Assembly (NCBI GenBank): GCA_947476695.1
Contig: CANJRD010000001.1
Location: forward strand, 558,001 to 622,000
Direction of reading: 5' to 3'
From: Rhodospirillaceae bacterium
GTDB taxonomy: Bacteria; Pseudomonadota; Alphaproteobacteria; Rhodospirillales; Rhodospirillaceae
DNA: 64,000 bases
Shown: positions 37,975 to 47,010 of the stretch, one piece after another
Layout: each line of letters opens with the position of its first letter
Numbering within the stretch: position 1 is the stretch's first letter
Translations under genes and position numbers: made by a program
Notes under the pieces: generated by a model
Seen by the model: the letters and a program-made list of their open reading frames with translations, nothing else
Database searches by the model: none
What the model was told of the DNA's origin: nothing

Positions 37975-38262
37975 ATGCTGATTTCGATCATCTGCCTGGA
38001 CAAGCCGGGCCATCTCGAGCTGCGCATGAAGACGCGGCCGTTGCATCTGGAATGGATGGCCAAGACCAAGCCGGCCGGCGCGGTGTTCCTGGGCGGTCTG
38101 TTCGCCGAGGACAACACCACCATGATCGGCAGCATGTTCGTGGCGGAGTTCGAGAACCTCGACGCCGCGCGCGCGTGGCACAACGACGATCCTTACGTCA
38201 AAGCCGGCCTGTTCGGCGACGTGCGTTTCGCGCCCAGCCGCAATCTCGCCAATACGTTTTAG
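37975..38262 (+). CDS. YciI-like protein
   Basis: 95 residues from the ATG at 37975, which has GGGGG five bases upstream. The YciI/YCII fold (dimeric alpha+beta barrel) is recognised from ISIICLDKPGHLELRMKTRPLHLEWM, and the His and the later DDPY are candidate active-site residues. The family's reaction is not established, apart from dehydrochlorinase-like activity in relatives. A YciI gene next to tsaD-gpsA is common in Alphaproteobacteria; here manC has come between. It is convergent with the next gene, four bases apart. Confidence 0.88.
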   Translation: MLISIICLDKPGHLELRMKTRPLHLEWMAKTKPAGAVFLGGLFAEDNTTMIGSMFVAEFENLDAARAWHNDDPYVKAGLFGDVRFAPSRNLANTF

Positions 38263-38266
38263 GCCT

Positions 38267-39199
38267 TTAGCACCAGGCGGGGAATTCCAGCTCCTCGTGC
38301 TTGAACGCCAGCTGCACCGCCGGACGCGCCGAGAGGCGCTGGGCATAGGTGTCCGGCGGCTTTGGCAGCGTCATGTCGTTCTTGCGCGACCACAGCAGCA
38401 TCACGAACAGATAGGCATCGGCGACGGTCATCCGTGCGTCGAACAGGAACTCTGACTTCATGCGCCCGGCCAGGAAGGTCAGGCGCTTGAGGATCGCATC
38501 CTTGGCCTTCGTCTTGTCGGCGTCGGATGAATCGGGGCTGAACAGCGGCTTGAAGCTCTTGTGAATCTCGCTCGTGATGAAGGCCAGCATCTCCAGCAGG
38601 CGATAGCGCGCCAGCGGCCCTTCCGGGTTCAAGTGCTGCTTTTGATCCGCGATCCAGCTCAGGATCGCCACGTTCTCCGTCAGGATCTCGCCGCCGCCCA
38701 GATCGAAGGCCGGCACGTAGCCTTTCGGGTTGATCGCATAGAAGTCCTGACCGTCCTCGGTCTTATGCGCCTTCAGGTCGACCTTCGTGCAGTCGAAGGT
38801 CAGGCCCGCCTCGTGCAGGGCGATGTGGCCGGCCAGGCTGCAGGCGCCGGGTGACGTTTTCTTACGCGCGCGCTTGGCCGGTGCCTTCGCATCCTTGCCG
38901 CCCATGGCCTTGCTGCTCTCGCGCTTGCCGCGCGCACCAATGTGGCTCTTGCCCTCGCGCGTCTGCTGGGCGGTCTTGCCGGCGGCTTCCTTGCGCGCGG
39001 TCTTGGCTTTGGCTTTCCGGCGCGTCTTCGGGCTGTCGTCTTTCGACTCGCCTGCCTCATGCAGCGCGATGGCGATGGCCTGTTTGCGGCTTTTCACCTT
39101 GCCGCCTTTGCCGGCGGGGCCGCTCTTCAACTCACCGTGCTTGAACTCGTGCATGACACGGCCGGTGGTGCGCTTCTGACGCTCCGTCGCTGCGGGCAT
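38267..39199 (-). CDS. DUF6496-glutathione S-transferase fusion
   Basis: 310 residues. Residues 1-55 ([34 protein letters not shown]) match the small basic DUF6496 proteins. A Lys/Ala/Arg-rich linker follows to about residue 117. From [21 protein letters not shown] onward the protein is a GST: thioredoxin-like domain with the cis-Pro (GYVPAFDL) and [12 protein letters not shown], then the helical domain. The usual GST start (MKLYYxPG) is missing its first strand because the linker joins at SPGACS. The ATG at 39199 has AGAGGAG six bases upstream, so the fusion should be translated as one protein. Confidence 0.87.
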   Translation of the reverse strand: MPAATERQKRTTGRVMHEFKHGELKSGPAGKGGKVKSRKQAIAIALHEAGESKDDSPKTRRKAKAKTARKEAAGKTAQQTREGKSHIGARGKRESSKAMGGKDAKAPAKRARKKTSPGACSLAGHIALHEAGLTFDCTKVDLKAHKTEDGQDFYAINPKGYVPAFDLGGGEILTENVAILSWIADQKQHLNPEGPLARYRLLEMLAFITSEIHKSFKPLFSPDSSDADKTKAKDAILKRLTFLAGRMKSEFLFDARMTVADAYLFVMLLWSRKNDMTLPKPPDTYAQRLSARPAVQLAFKHEELEFPAWC

Positions 39200-39321
39200 G
39201 GTCGGCTCCTCTCGGGGATACGCGATCCAACGCGGGCAAACGTGCAATTGTTCCGACGACGGATGACACCCGCAAAAGGCAGCGGTTATCATCCAGCCCG
39301 TTTGCGGCGACAGGTGGAACG

Positions 39322-41259
39322 ATGTCCGACGACCAAGTGATCGAGATTCCCAAGACCGGCGTGACCCCCTTGGTCAGCCCGCTCGACTATCGGCAGATGT
39401 ACGAAGCCTCCACCACGGACCCGCTCACCTTCTGGCGCGAGCAAGGCCGCCGCCTCGATTGGATCGTGCCCTATACCAAGGTGCGCGATGTTTCCTACGA
39501 CGCGGATGACCTGCACATCCGCTGGTATCACGACGGCACCTTGAACGTGTCGGTGAACTGCCTCGACCGTCATCTGGCCAAGCGCGCCGATCAGATCGCC
39601 ATCATGTGGGAAGGCGACGATCCCAAAGACACGGCCGATATCACCTACGGCGAACTGCATGAGATGACCTGCCGCATCGCCAACGTGCTGAAGCAGCTGG
39701 GCGTGAAGAAAGGCGACCGGGTCTGCATCTACATGCCGATGATCATCGAGACGGCGGCGGCGATGCTGGCCTGCACGCGCATCGGCGCGGTGCATTCGGT
39801 GATCTTCGGCGGCTTCGCGCCCCATTCCATCGCCGACCGCATCAACGACTGTGCGGCCAGCCACGTCATCACGGCGGACGAAGGCCGGCGCGGCGGCAAG
39901 ATCATTCCGCTGAAGGCCAACGTCGACGCGGCGCTGGCCAACTGCCCCACCGTGCGCCACGTACTGACGTTCAAGCACACGGGCGGTCCGGTCACGATGA
40001 AGGGGCCGCGCGACGTCTGGGCGCAGCCGTTGATGGAGCGTGCGCCGCGTCACTGCGAACCGGTGGAGATGAACGCGGAAGATCCGCTGTTCATCCTCTA
40101 CACCTCGGGGTCCACGGGGAAGCCCAAGGGCGTGCTCCACACCACGGGCGGCTATCTCGTCTATGTGGCGATGACGCATCAATACGTCTTCGACTATCAC
40201 GACGGCGATATCTACTGGTGCACGGCGGATGTCGGCTGGGTCACCGGCCACAGCTACATCGTCTATGGGCCGCTCGCCAACGGCGCGACCACGCTGATGT
40301 TCGAGGGCGTGCCCAACTATCCGGACAGCTCGCGCTTCTGGCAGGTGATCGACAAGCACAAGGTCAACATCTTCTACACCGCGCCCACCGCGCTGCGCGC
40401 GCTGATGCGCGAAGGCGATGCGCCCGTGCGCAAGGCCTCGCGCAAAAGCCTGCGCGTGCTGGGCAGCGTGGGCGAGCCGATCAATCCCGAAGCCTGGCTT
40501 TGGTATTACCGCGTGGTCGGCGAAAGCCGCTGTCCGATTGTCGACACCTGGTGGCAGACCGAAACCGGCGGCATCCTGATCTCGCCTTTACCCGGCGCGA
40601 TCAAAATGAAGCCCGGCTCCGCGACGGTGCCGTTCTTCGGCATCCAGCCCTGCCTGGTCGATGCCAACGGCGCCGAGATCGAAGGCGCCGGCAGCGGCAA
40701 CCTCTGCATCAAGGAATCATGGCCTGGGCAAATGCGCACGGTCTACGGCGACCACCAGCGCTTCATCGACACGTACTTCAAGACCTACCCCGGCAAGTAC
40801 TTCACCGGCGACGGCTGCCGCCGCGACGAAGACGGTTACTACTGGATCACCGGGCGCGTCGATGACGTCATCAACGTGTCGGGCCATCGTCTCGGCACGG
40901 CTGAAATCGAAAGCGCGCTGGTCGCGCACAAGGATGTCGCCGAGGCCGCGGTCGTCGGCTATCCGCACGACATCAAGGGCCAGGGCATCTATGCCTACGT
41001 CACGATGAAAGTCGGCGTCATCGCCGGCGACGATCTGCACAAGGAACTGCGCGACTGGGTGGCGAAGGAGATCGGCGCCATCGCCAAACCCGATGTGCTG
41101 CAATTCGCTCCCGGCCTGCCGAAGACACGCTCCGGCAAAATCATGCGCCGCATTTTGAGAAAGATCGCGGAGAACGACATCACCAATCTCGGCGACACGT
41201 CAACGCTCGCCGATCCCTCGGTGGTGGACGACCTGGTGACGAAACGCGCTGGGGCTTAG
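39322..41259 (+). CDS. acs: Acetyl-CoA synthetase
   Basis: 645 residues, full-length AMP-forming enzyme. The P-loop [22 protein letters not shown] lies near residue 259. [20 protein letters not shown] and [10 protein letters not shown] are acetyl-CoA synthetase signatures. [14 protein letters not shown] near residue 602 contains the lysine that is acetylated by Pat enzymes in other bacteria. It activates acetate to acetyl-CoA. The stop codon overlaps that of the convergent TPR gene by four bases (TTAG). Confidence 0.97.
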   Translation: MSDDQVIEIPKTGVTPLVSPLDYRQMYEASTTDPLTFWREQGRRLDWIVPYTKVRDVSYDADDLHIRWYHDGTLNVSVNCLDRHLAKRADQIAIMWEGDDPKDTADITYGELHEMTCRIANVLKQLGVKKGDRVCIYMPMIIETAAAMLACTRIGAVHSVIFGGFAPHSIADRINDCAASHVITADEGRRGGKIIPLKANVDAALANCPTVRHVLTFKHTGGPVTMKGPRDVWAQPLMERAPRHCEPVEMNAEDPLFILYTSGSTGKPKGVLHTTGGYLVYVAMTHQYVFDYHDGDIYWCTADVGWVTGHSYIVYGPLANGATTLMFEGVPNYPDSSRFWQVIDKHKVNIFYTAPTALRALMREGDAPVRKASRKSLRVLGSVGEPINPEAWLWYYRVVGESRCPIVDTWWQTETGGILISPLPGAIKMKPGSATVPFFGIQPCLVDANGAEIEGAGSGNLCIKESWPGQMRTVYGDHQRFIDTYFKTYPGKYFTGDGCRRDEDGYYWITGRVDDVINVSGHRLGTAEIESALVAHKDVAEAAVVGYPHDIKGQGIYAYVTMKVGVIAGDDLHKELRDWVAKEIGAIAKPDVLQFAPGLPKTRSGKIMRRILRKIAENDITNLGDTSTLADPSVVDDLVTKRAGA

Positions 41260-42668
41260 CCCGCCTGTGCGGTGATTTCCGGCGGCGCGGCGAGCAGCTT
41301 CAGCACCGCCGCGCGGTGGCTTTCGACGATGGCTGCGTTGTTCTCGAGGTGCAGTTCGTGGAACACCTCGCCCGCCTGGCCGAAGGCGTCGGCGGCGCGT
41401 TGCAGGATGTCGTTGTTGTGCACCGCCATGCCTTTTTCCTTCAACGCCGCGCCAATGTTGGCCAGCGTCGTCGCCCAGACCAGCGGCGCCTGCGCGCGCG
41501 TCTGCACTTCGGCGATCTTGGTAAACACCGCGACGGCCTTGTCGAACAGGCTCGGTTGACGGCTCAGGCGGCCCATGGTGATCAGCAAGCCACCGAGTGA
41601 GTTCTGAATATCGGCCCAGCGCTGCGGCGCGTCGGTGATCGTCCAGATCGCGGTCGCGGCGGCGTAGCAGTCGGCGGCTTCTTTCAGCGGCGCGGTCTGC
41701 GCGTTGGCGGCGGCAAGCGCATGCAGGGCACCGCCGAGGCGCGTCTTCAGGCCGGCGAATTCTTCCGCGAAGATATCCTTGCGCACCATGCTGAGCGCGG
41801 TGCGGTAATAATCCATGCAGCGGCTGACCAGCTTTGGCCGGCCGGCGATGTCGGCGATCATCATCAGCGCGTCGGCGATGTGGCTGCCGATCATCGCGCG
41901 CTCATGCTCGCCGAACGCATCCATGCCGAGGATGAGCGCGCCTTGATACACGGCGATGGCTTTTTCCAGCAGCTTGAGGTCGCCCTTGCGCGCGCCTTCC
42001 AGCAGCAGGATCGCGGCGTAACAGACTTGCGCCGTCGCGCCTTCGGCCACGGTGCCGATCATGTCGCCCTCGGCGTGATGGGTCGCGGCTTCGAGCGCGG
42101 GGCGGAACATGCGCGCGCGGGCGCGCAAGCCCTCGGCGGTTTCCACGTTCACCGCCGCGAGCGCGGCGCCAAACACGAGCTCGCCGGCATTGCTGTTGTA
42201 GAACGCCGGCAGTTCGAGGCGTTCGAGCGCGGACAACGACGCGCCGTGCGCTTGCACCGGCGTGCCCGCGCCCAGGAAGCGCAGGCGCCAGGAGACGTGC
42301 GGCGGACCGTCGCGTTGCAGTGGCGGGCCGGTGACCGTCTCGCCCCAGATCAGCAGATCGGCTTCGTCGCGGCTCAACCAACGGCGGCCGAGATCGACGG
42401 CCATCGACAGGAAGAACGGCTGCATGTTGTCCGCGCCGGGCGCGCAAAGCGGGCGTTCGGCGAATCGGGCGGTGATGCCGGGGCGGCCGTTGAGGCTGTC
42501 GAAGATGTGTTCGGCGGCGCGGCCGCTGGCGTCGGCGGTCAGCGGGCTGATCAGGATGCGCAGCGGCGGCACGCCGTCGAGCAAAGGGTTAGGCGTGCGC
42601 ACAATCGCGGCGGCGGCTTCCGCCGGCCGCTCAGACCACAGTCGCTGCCAAAGCGCCTGAATCCCCAT
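41256..42668 (-). CDS. TPR-like repeat protein of unknown function
   Basis: About 470 residues. The first 170 residues ([39 protein letters not shown]) look like an alpha/beta domain of the type found ahead of repeat regions in some signalling proteins. From about residue 200 the chain is helical with TPR-like periodicity ([59 protein letters not shown]). No signal peptide, membrane segment or catalytic motif is visible. ATG at 42668 is chosen; in-frame ATGs at 42680 and 42704 are alternatives. I do not recognise a named family. Confidence 0.75.
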   Translation of the reverse strand: MGIQALWQRLWSERPAEAAAAIVRTPNPLLDGVPPLRILISPLTADASGRAAEHIFDSLNGRPGITARFAERPLCAPGADNMQPFFLSMAVDLGRRWLSRDEADLLIWGETVTGPPLQRDGPPHVSWRLRFLGAGTPVQAHGASLSALERLELPAFYNSNAGELVFGAALAAVNVETAEGLRARARMFRPALEAATHHAEGDMIGTVAEGATAQVCYAAILLLEGARKGDLKLLEKAIAVYQGALILGMDAFGEHERAMIGSHIADALMMIADIAGRPKLVSRCMDYYRTALSMVRKDIFAEEFAGLKTRLGGALHALAAANAQTAPLKEAADCYAAATAIWTITDAPQRWADIQNSLGGLLITMGRLSRQPSLFDKAVAVFTKIAEVQTRAQAPLVWATTLANIGAALKEKGMAVHNNDILQRAADAFGQAGEVFHELHLENNAAIVESHRAAVLKLLAAPPEITAQAG

Positions 42669-42755
42669 GTTCCGCCCCATGCCGTCGTTTCGCGACGGTT
42701 CCATCGCTCATAGCAAACCTTGAGGGGGCAGCCCTTAAGAATCCGTATGGCCGAT

Positions 42756-42950
42756 TTAGAAATCCGAGCAGCGGCCCTTACGCTCCCAATCGCCGTAGCG
42801 CGTGGGTTCAGGACCCTTGGGTCCGCCGTGTTCTTCCGGTTGTACTATGGTGGCGGGCGCCGCCTGCTGGGAGGGCGGCTTGAGGGCCGCGGCTTCCGGG
42901 CTTAAGGGCAGGGGTAACGGGCGCGCCGGCGTGTCGTTGGATGTGCTCAT
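42756..42950 (-). CDS. SDHAF4-like (DUF1674) protein
   Basis: 64 residues. The C-terminal GPEPTRYGDWERKGRCSDF is the DUF1674/SDHAF4 signature. In mitochondria SDHAF4 protects and assembles the flavinated SdhA subunit of succinate dehydrogenase; bacterial homologues are presumed to do likewise. The N-terminal 45 residues are Pro/Ala-rich and disordered-looking. Its position next to htpX and near rsmB is the conserved alphaproteobacterial arrangement. It is divergent from htpX. Confidence 0.9.
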   Translation of the reverse strand: MSTSNDTPARPLPLPLSPEAAALKPPSQQAAPATIVQPEEHGGPKGPEPTRYGDWERKGRCSDF

Positions 42951-43061
42951 GGCCCGATCCCTCGCATAAGGTTGGCCCCGCCGTAAAGCGGGCAGGCTCT
43001 TGCCCTCGCGTAACGGTGACTTATCTGACGTAAGACAGTCGCTTAAGGATGCGGACGTAGG

Positions 43062-43979
43062 ATGAATATACTCAAAGTCTCCTTGCTGCTGGCGGCGATG
43101 ACCGCGCTGTTCATGGCCGTCGGCGGCCTGATCGGCGGCGGCCAGGGCATGCTGATCGCCTTCGGAGTCGCGATCGCGACCAACGCCTTCGCCTATTGGA
43201 ACTCCGACAAGATGCTGCTGCGCATGTACGGCGCGCGCGAGATCGGCCGCGCCGACGCGCCGCAGCTGTTCGACATGGTGGCAAGGCTGGCGGCGAACGC
43301 GCAGATCCCGATGCCGAAGGTTTACATCGTCGACAACCCGCAGCCGAACGCCTTCGCCACCGGCCGCGATCCCGAGCACGCGGCGGTCGCCATCCACACC
43401 GGTCTGCTCGACATGCTCGACGAGCGCGAGATCGCCGGCGTGATGGCGCACGAACTCGCGCATGTGAAGAACCGCGACACGTTGATCATGACCGTCACCG
43501 CCACGCTGGCGGGCGCCATCGGCATGCTGGCGAACTTCGCGTTCCTGTTCGGCGGCGCCCGCGATTCCGAGGGCCGCAGCAATCCGATCCTCGGCATCCT
43601 GGTGATGATCCTCGCGCCCATCGCCGCGACCGTGGTGCAGCTGGCCATCTCGCGCAGCCGCGAATATGGCGCCGACCAGGGCGGCGCCGCGTTCTCGCGC
43701 GATCCACTCGCGCTCGCATCGGCGCTGCGCAAGATCGAAAACTACGCGCATCAGGTGCCGAACCCGGCCGCCGAAGCCAATCCGGCCACGGCGCATCTGT
43801 TCATCATCAACCCGCTGGGCGGCAGCGGGGTCGACAACCTTTTCGCCACGCACCCCAGCACCCAGAACCGCGTCGCGCGCCTGGAGCAGCTCGCGCAGGC
43901 GCCTGGGCAGTCTGACGATGTCCCCGATGAGGGCCCGCGCCGCGCCGCGCCCACACGGCGGCCAGGCCCCTGGGGCTAA
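43062..43979 (+). CDS. htpX: Protease HtpX
   Basis: 305 residues. HtpX is an inner-membrane zinc metalloprotease for misfolded membrane proteins. Two N-terminal membrane segments (about 5-22 and 27-45) and two central ones flank the catalytic HELAH motif near residue 130. The third ligand is the Glu in [12 protein letters not shown]. The C-terminal 25 residues are Pro/Arg-rich. A possible promoter is TTGCCC (43000-43005), 16-base spacer, TATCTG (43022-43027); no heat-shock (RpoH) promoter is obvious. The divergent gene is the SDHAF4 homologue. Confidence 0.95.
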   Translation: MNILKVSLLLAAMTALFMAVGGLIGGGQGMLIAFGVAIATNAFAYWNSDKMLLRMYGAREIGRADAPQLFDMVARLAANAQIPMPKVYIVDNPQPNAFATGRDPEHAAVAIHTGLLDMLDEREIAGVMAHELAHVKNRDTLIMTVTATLAGAIGMLANFAFLFGGARDSEGRSNPILGILVMILAPIAATVVQLAISRSREYGADQGGAAFSRDPLALASALRKIENYAHQVPNPAAEANPATAHLFIINPLGGSGVDNLFATHPSTQNRVARLEQLAQAPGQSDDVPDEGPRRAAPTRRPGPWG

Positions 43980-44041
43980 CCGCCTTTCGCTTGACCGCTC
44001 AGGCTTAACTCGCGACCGTGCGGCTCATGAGGGAGCCGCAT

Positions 44042-44842
44042 ATGACCACCGTTCGCCGCGGTTACGTCGATGGCCGCTTCGGCCAGATCCACTACCGCAT
44101 CGCCGCACCCGCGACCGCGTCGCGCCGGCCGCTGCTGCTCTTTCACATGAGCCCCTATTCCAGCGCGATTTATGAGCGCTTCGCCGCCGAGATCGGCCGC
44201 GACCGCGCCGCGATCGCTGTCGATACGCCAGGCTTCGGTGCGTCCGATCCGCCGCCATCGCCGCCGGAGATCGCCGACTACGCTGCGGCGATGGGCGACG
44301 TGATGGATGCGCTCGACCTGAAAGACGTCGATCTTATGGGCTATCACACGGGCGCGAAGATCGCCCTCGAGGTTGCGCTCCAGCGGCCATCGCAAGTCCA
44401 TCGCATCGTGATGGTTTCCGCGACGGTCTTCACGCCGGAGGAACTGGCCGAACATCAACGGATGTATGGCCCCGAAGAGGTCAGCGACGACGGCTCGCAC
44501 TTCGTGAAGTGGTGGAAGGCCGCGCAGCGCTGGCGCATGGACGGTGTCACCAACGAAGACCTGGCGGAACGTTTCGCGCAGCGCATGCAGCGGCCGGCGA
44601 TCTCGTGGTGGGGCCATCGCGCCGCGTTCAATTATCTGGTCGCCGACGCATTGCCGCGGGTGAAGCAGCCGATCCTCGTCCTGAATCCGGACGACGATCT
44701 CGTCGCCTTCACGCCGCGCGCCAAACCTTATCTCCAACACCGCGACAGTCGTATCCACGACCTGCCCGGCTGGAGCCACGGCTTCCTCGATCTCAAGACC
44801 GCCGAAGCCGCCGCCATCGTCCGCCAGTTTCTCGACACCTGA
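44042..44842 (+). CDS. Alpha/beta hydrolase with His at the nucleophile position
   Basis: 266 residues, alpha/beta-hydrolase fold. The oxyanion region is LLLFHMSPYSS, the strand-5 elbow is LMGYHTGAKIA (residues 98-108), the acid is probably in LNPDDDLV (about 215) and the catalytic His is in WSHGFLD (about 245). The elbow should be GxSxG but has His102 instead of Ser, Cys or Asp. The substrate is unknown. The ATG at 44042 has GAGGGAG six bases upstream. It is followed by an exported NAD(P)-binding protein gene 12 bases later, probably the same operon. Confidence 0.82.
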   Translation: MTTVRRGYVDGRFGQIHYRIAAPATASRRPLLLFHMSPYSSAIYERFAAEIGRDRAAIAVDTPGFGASDPPPSPPEIADYAAAMGDVMDALDLKDVDLMGYHTGAKIALEVALQRPSQVHRIVMVSATVFTPEELAEHQRMYGPEEVSDDGSHFVKWWKAAQRWRMDGVTNEDLAERFAQRMQRPAISWWGHRAAFNYLVADALPRVKQPILVLNPDDDLVAFTPRAKPYLQHRDSRIHDLPGWSHGFLDLKTAEAAAIVRQFLDT

Positions 44843-44854
44843 GGGGATACTGCC

Positions 44855-45601
44855 ATGGAACGACGTACGCTTTTGACTTCGCTGCTCGCGCTCGCTTCTG
44901 TCGGTACGGCAAAGGCCCAGACGAAACCCATCGTGCTGCTCGCCGGTGCGACCGGAAAGAACGGCAGCGTCATTCTCGCCGCGCTGAAGAAATCGCCCTA
45001 TCAGGTGCGCGCGATGAGCCGCAACGCGACCGAAGCGGCGGCCAAGTTCGGCAAGGATGTCGAATGGGTCTCCGCCGACGTCACCAAGCCCGAGACGCTG
45101 CCCGCTGCGCTGAAAGGCGTCACCTACGTCATCGACGCGGTGGCGGCGCGCGGCAAGGAAGGCCAGGACAGCCCCGAATCAGTCGATCTCGGCGGTACCA
45201 AGAACCTGGCGGCGGCGGCGAAAGCGGCCGGCGTGAAGCGCCTCGTGATCATCACGTCGTCTGTGTCCGGCGAGGTCGACAATCCGCTGAACAAGATCGC
45301 GGGCAATGTCATCATCTTCAAAGGCAAGGCCGAGGAAGCGCTGATCGCCTCGGGCATCGAATACACGATCATCGGTCCGGGCGGCATGAACAACGATCCG
45401 GGCGGGAAGCTCGACATCAAGGTGCTGCCGCGCGCCGAATACGTGAAGAATACCTGGATCACGCGTGAGGATACGGCGCTGGTGGCGATTGAGTCGTTGA
45501 CCAACCCGGGTGCGGCGAATAAGGCCTTCTCCATCGTGAATGGAGACGGGCCCGCCACGGGCGCGTGGAAACAGGCCTTCGCCAGGATGCCGGCGAAATA
45601 A
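44855..45601 (+). CDS. NmrA-like NAD(P)-binding protein with twin-arginine signal
   Basis: 248 residues. Residues 1-21 form an export signal (MERRTLLTSLLALASVGTAKA) with twin arginines at 3-4. The mature part is an atypical SDR/NmrA fold with LLAGATGKNGS near residue 29 and KRLVIITSSVSG later; there is no Tyr-x3-Lys active site, so it may bind a nucleotide without being a dehydrogenase. A cofactor-loaded protein exported through Tat would be consistent. It follows the hydrolase by 12 bases and precedes rsmB by nine. Confidence 0.8.
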   Translation: MERRTLLTSLLALASVGTAKAQTKPIVLLAGATGKNGSVILAALKKSPYQVRAMSRNATEAAAKFGKDVEWVSADVTKPETLPAALKGVTYVIDAVAARGKEGQDSPESVDLGGTKNLAAAAKAAGVKRLVIITSSVSGEVDNPLNKIAGNVIIFKGKAEEALIASGIEYTIIGPGGMNNDPGGKLDIKVLPRAEYVKNTWITREDTALVAIESLTNPGAANKAFSIVNGDGPATGAWKQAFARMPAK

Positions 45602-45610
45602 GGAGACTGA

Positions 45611-46960
45611 GTGAGAAAAATCGCGCCCGGTAGTTTTCAGAAGCAGACCCGCGCGGGCCGCCGCCCGCCGCTGAACGTGCCGGAGCTCGCGAGCCGCGTG
45701 GCGGCGCTCAATGTCTTCCAGGGTGTGGTGATCGACCGCCGCGCTGTCGACGATACCTTCGACACCGCGGTGAAAGATCTCGCCCCGCGCGACCGCGCCT
45801 TCGTGCGCATGCTGGTGGCGACCACATTGCGCCGCCTTGGCCAGATCGATGCGGCGCTGGCCGACTTCATCGACCGTCAGCCGCCGGAAGTGGTGCGCGA
45901 CATCATGCGCCTGGGCGCCGCCCAGCTGCTGTTCCTCGGCACGCCGCCGCATGCGGCGGTCGCCACCACCGTCGGGCTGGTGCGCGCGCGGGGCATGGAT
46001 CGGCTGGCCGGCCTGGTCAACGCGGTGATGCGCCGCGTCGCCGACAAAGGCGTGGAACTGGTCAGCGAACAGGATGCAGGCCGTCTCAACACCGCCGACT
46101 GGCTGTGGCAAAGCTGGGCGCGCACCTATGGCGCCGACGTGTCGAGCCAGATCGCCTTCGCGCATCTCACCGAACCGCCGCTCGATCTGTCGCTGAAGGA
46201 TGCGACCAGCGCGGAAGCCTGGGCGCAGAAGCTCGATGCCACGCTGTTACCTACCGGCACGCTGCGCCGGTTCGAACATGGCCGTGTCACGGAACTCGAA
46301 GGATTTAGCGAAGGCGCGTGGTGGGTGCAGGACGCAGCGGCGGCATTGCCGGCGCGCATTCTTCTGCACGCGTTGAAGGGCGTTGAGTCACCGACCGTGA
46401 TCGACCTTTGCGCCGCGCCCGGCGGCAAGACCGCGCAGCTGGCGGCGGCCGGGTGCAAGGTCACGTCCGTCGATCTCGCGGCGGATCGCTTGCGCCTGCT
46501 CACCGAAAATATGGCGCGCTTGAATCTTCCCGGCGACGTCGTCACCGCCGATGCGGTGTCGTGGCGTCCGGCGGAAAAAGTCGACGCCGTGCTGCTCGAC
46601 GCGCCGTGCTCGGCGACGGGCACGCTGCGTCGCCATCCTGACCTGCCGCATCTAAAACAAAGCGCCGACATCGCGGGCTTCGCCGAGAACCAGCGCCGCC
46701 TGATCGCCGCCGCGCTCGAGATGGTCAAGCCGGGCGGCTTCCTGCTGTACAGCGTGTGCTCGTTGCAGCCCGAGGAAGGCCAGGCCATCGCCGCGACCGT
46801 CGGCGACAAAGCCACGCGCGTGCCGATCACGGCGGATGCGGTGGGCGGGCTCGCTCAACTGCTCACGCCCGAAGGCGAACTACGCGCGCTGCCCTGCTAT
46901 CTCGCCGAACAAGGCGGCATGGACGGCTTCTACGGCGTGCTGTTCAAGCTCGGCGCGTGA
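45611..46960 (+). CDS. rsmB: 16S rRNA (cytosine-967-C5)-methyltransferase
   Basis: 449 residues. The N-terminal NusB-like domain covers about 1-170. The SAM domain shows DLCAAPGGKTAQLAAAG, LDAPCSATGTLRRHPDL with Cys near 333 and YSVCSLQPEEG with the catalytic Cys near 382. It makes m5C967 in 16S rRNA. The start is GTG at 45611 with AGGAG five bases upstream. It ends at a hairpin shared with the convergent glycan gene. Confidence 0.95.
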   Translation: MRKIAPGSFQKQTRAGRRPPLNVPELASRVAALNVFQGVVIDRRAVDDTFDTAVKDLAPRDRAFVRMLVATTLRRLGQIDAALADFIDRQPPEVVRDIMRLGAAQLLFLGTPPHAAVATTVGLVRARGMDRLAGLVNAVMRRVADKGVELVSEQDAGRLNTADWLWQSWARTYGADVSSQIAFAHLTEPPLDLSLKDATSAEAWAQKLDATLLPTGTLRRFEHGRVTELEGFSEGAWWVQDAAAALPARILLHALKGVESPTVIDLCAAPGGKTAQLAAAGCKVTSVDLAADRLRLLTENMARLNLPGDVVTADAVSWRPAEKVDAVLLDAPCSATGTLRRHPDLPHLKQSADIAGFAENQRRLIAAALEMVKPGGFLLYSVCSLQPEEGQAIAATVGDKATRVPITADAVGGLAQLLTPEGELRALPCYLAEQGGMDGFYGVLFKLGA

Positions 46961-46989
46961 TCGGGAAAAGTAGTTCCGGTTTTCCGATC
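46959..46989. repeat. Intergenic palindrome between rsmB and the glycan cluster
   Basis: GATCGGGAAAA (46959-46969) pairs with TTTTCCGATC (46980-46989) with one bulged G and a 10-base loop. It overlaps the rsmB stop codon and ends 21 bases before the convergent legB-like stop codon. It may serve both genes as a 3' end, but no U-run follows. The wording GGGAAAAG...CCGGTTTTCC resembles a palindrome that I recall as common between genes in Alphaproteobacteria. Confidence 0.55.
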
Positions 46990-47010
46990 GGATCCCGCGC
47001 AAACCAAGAA

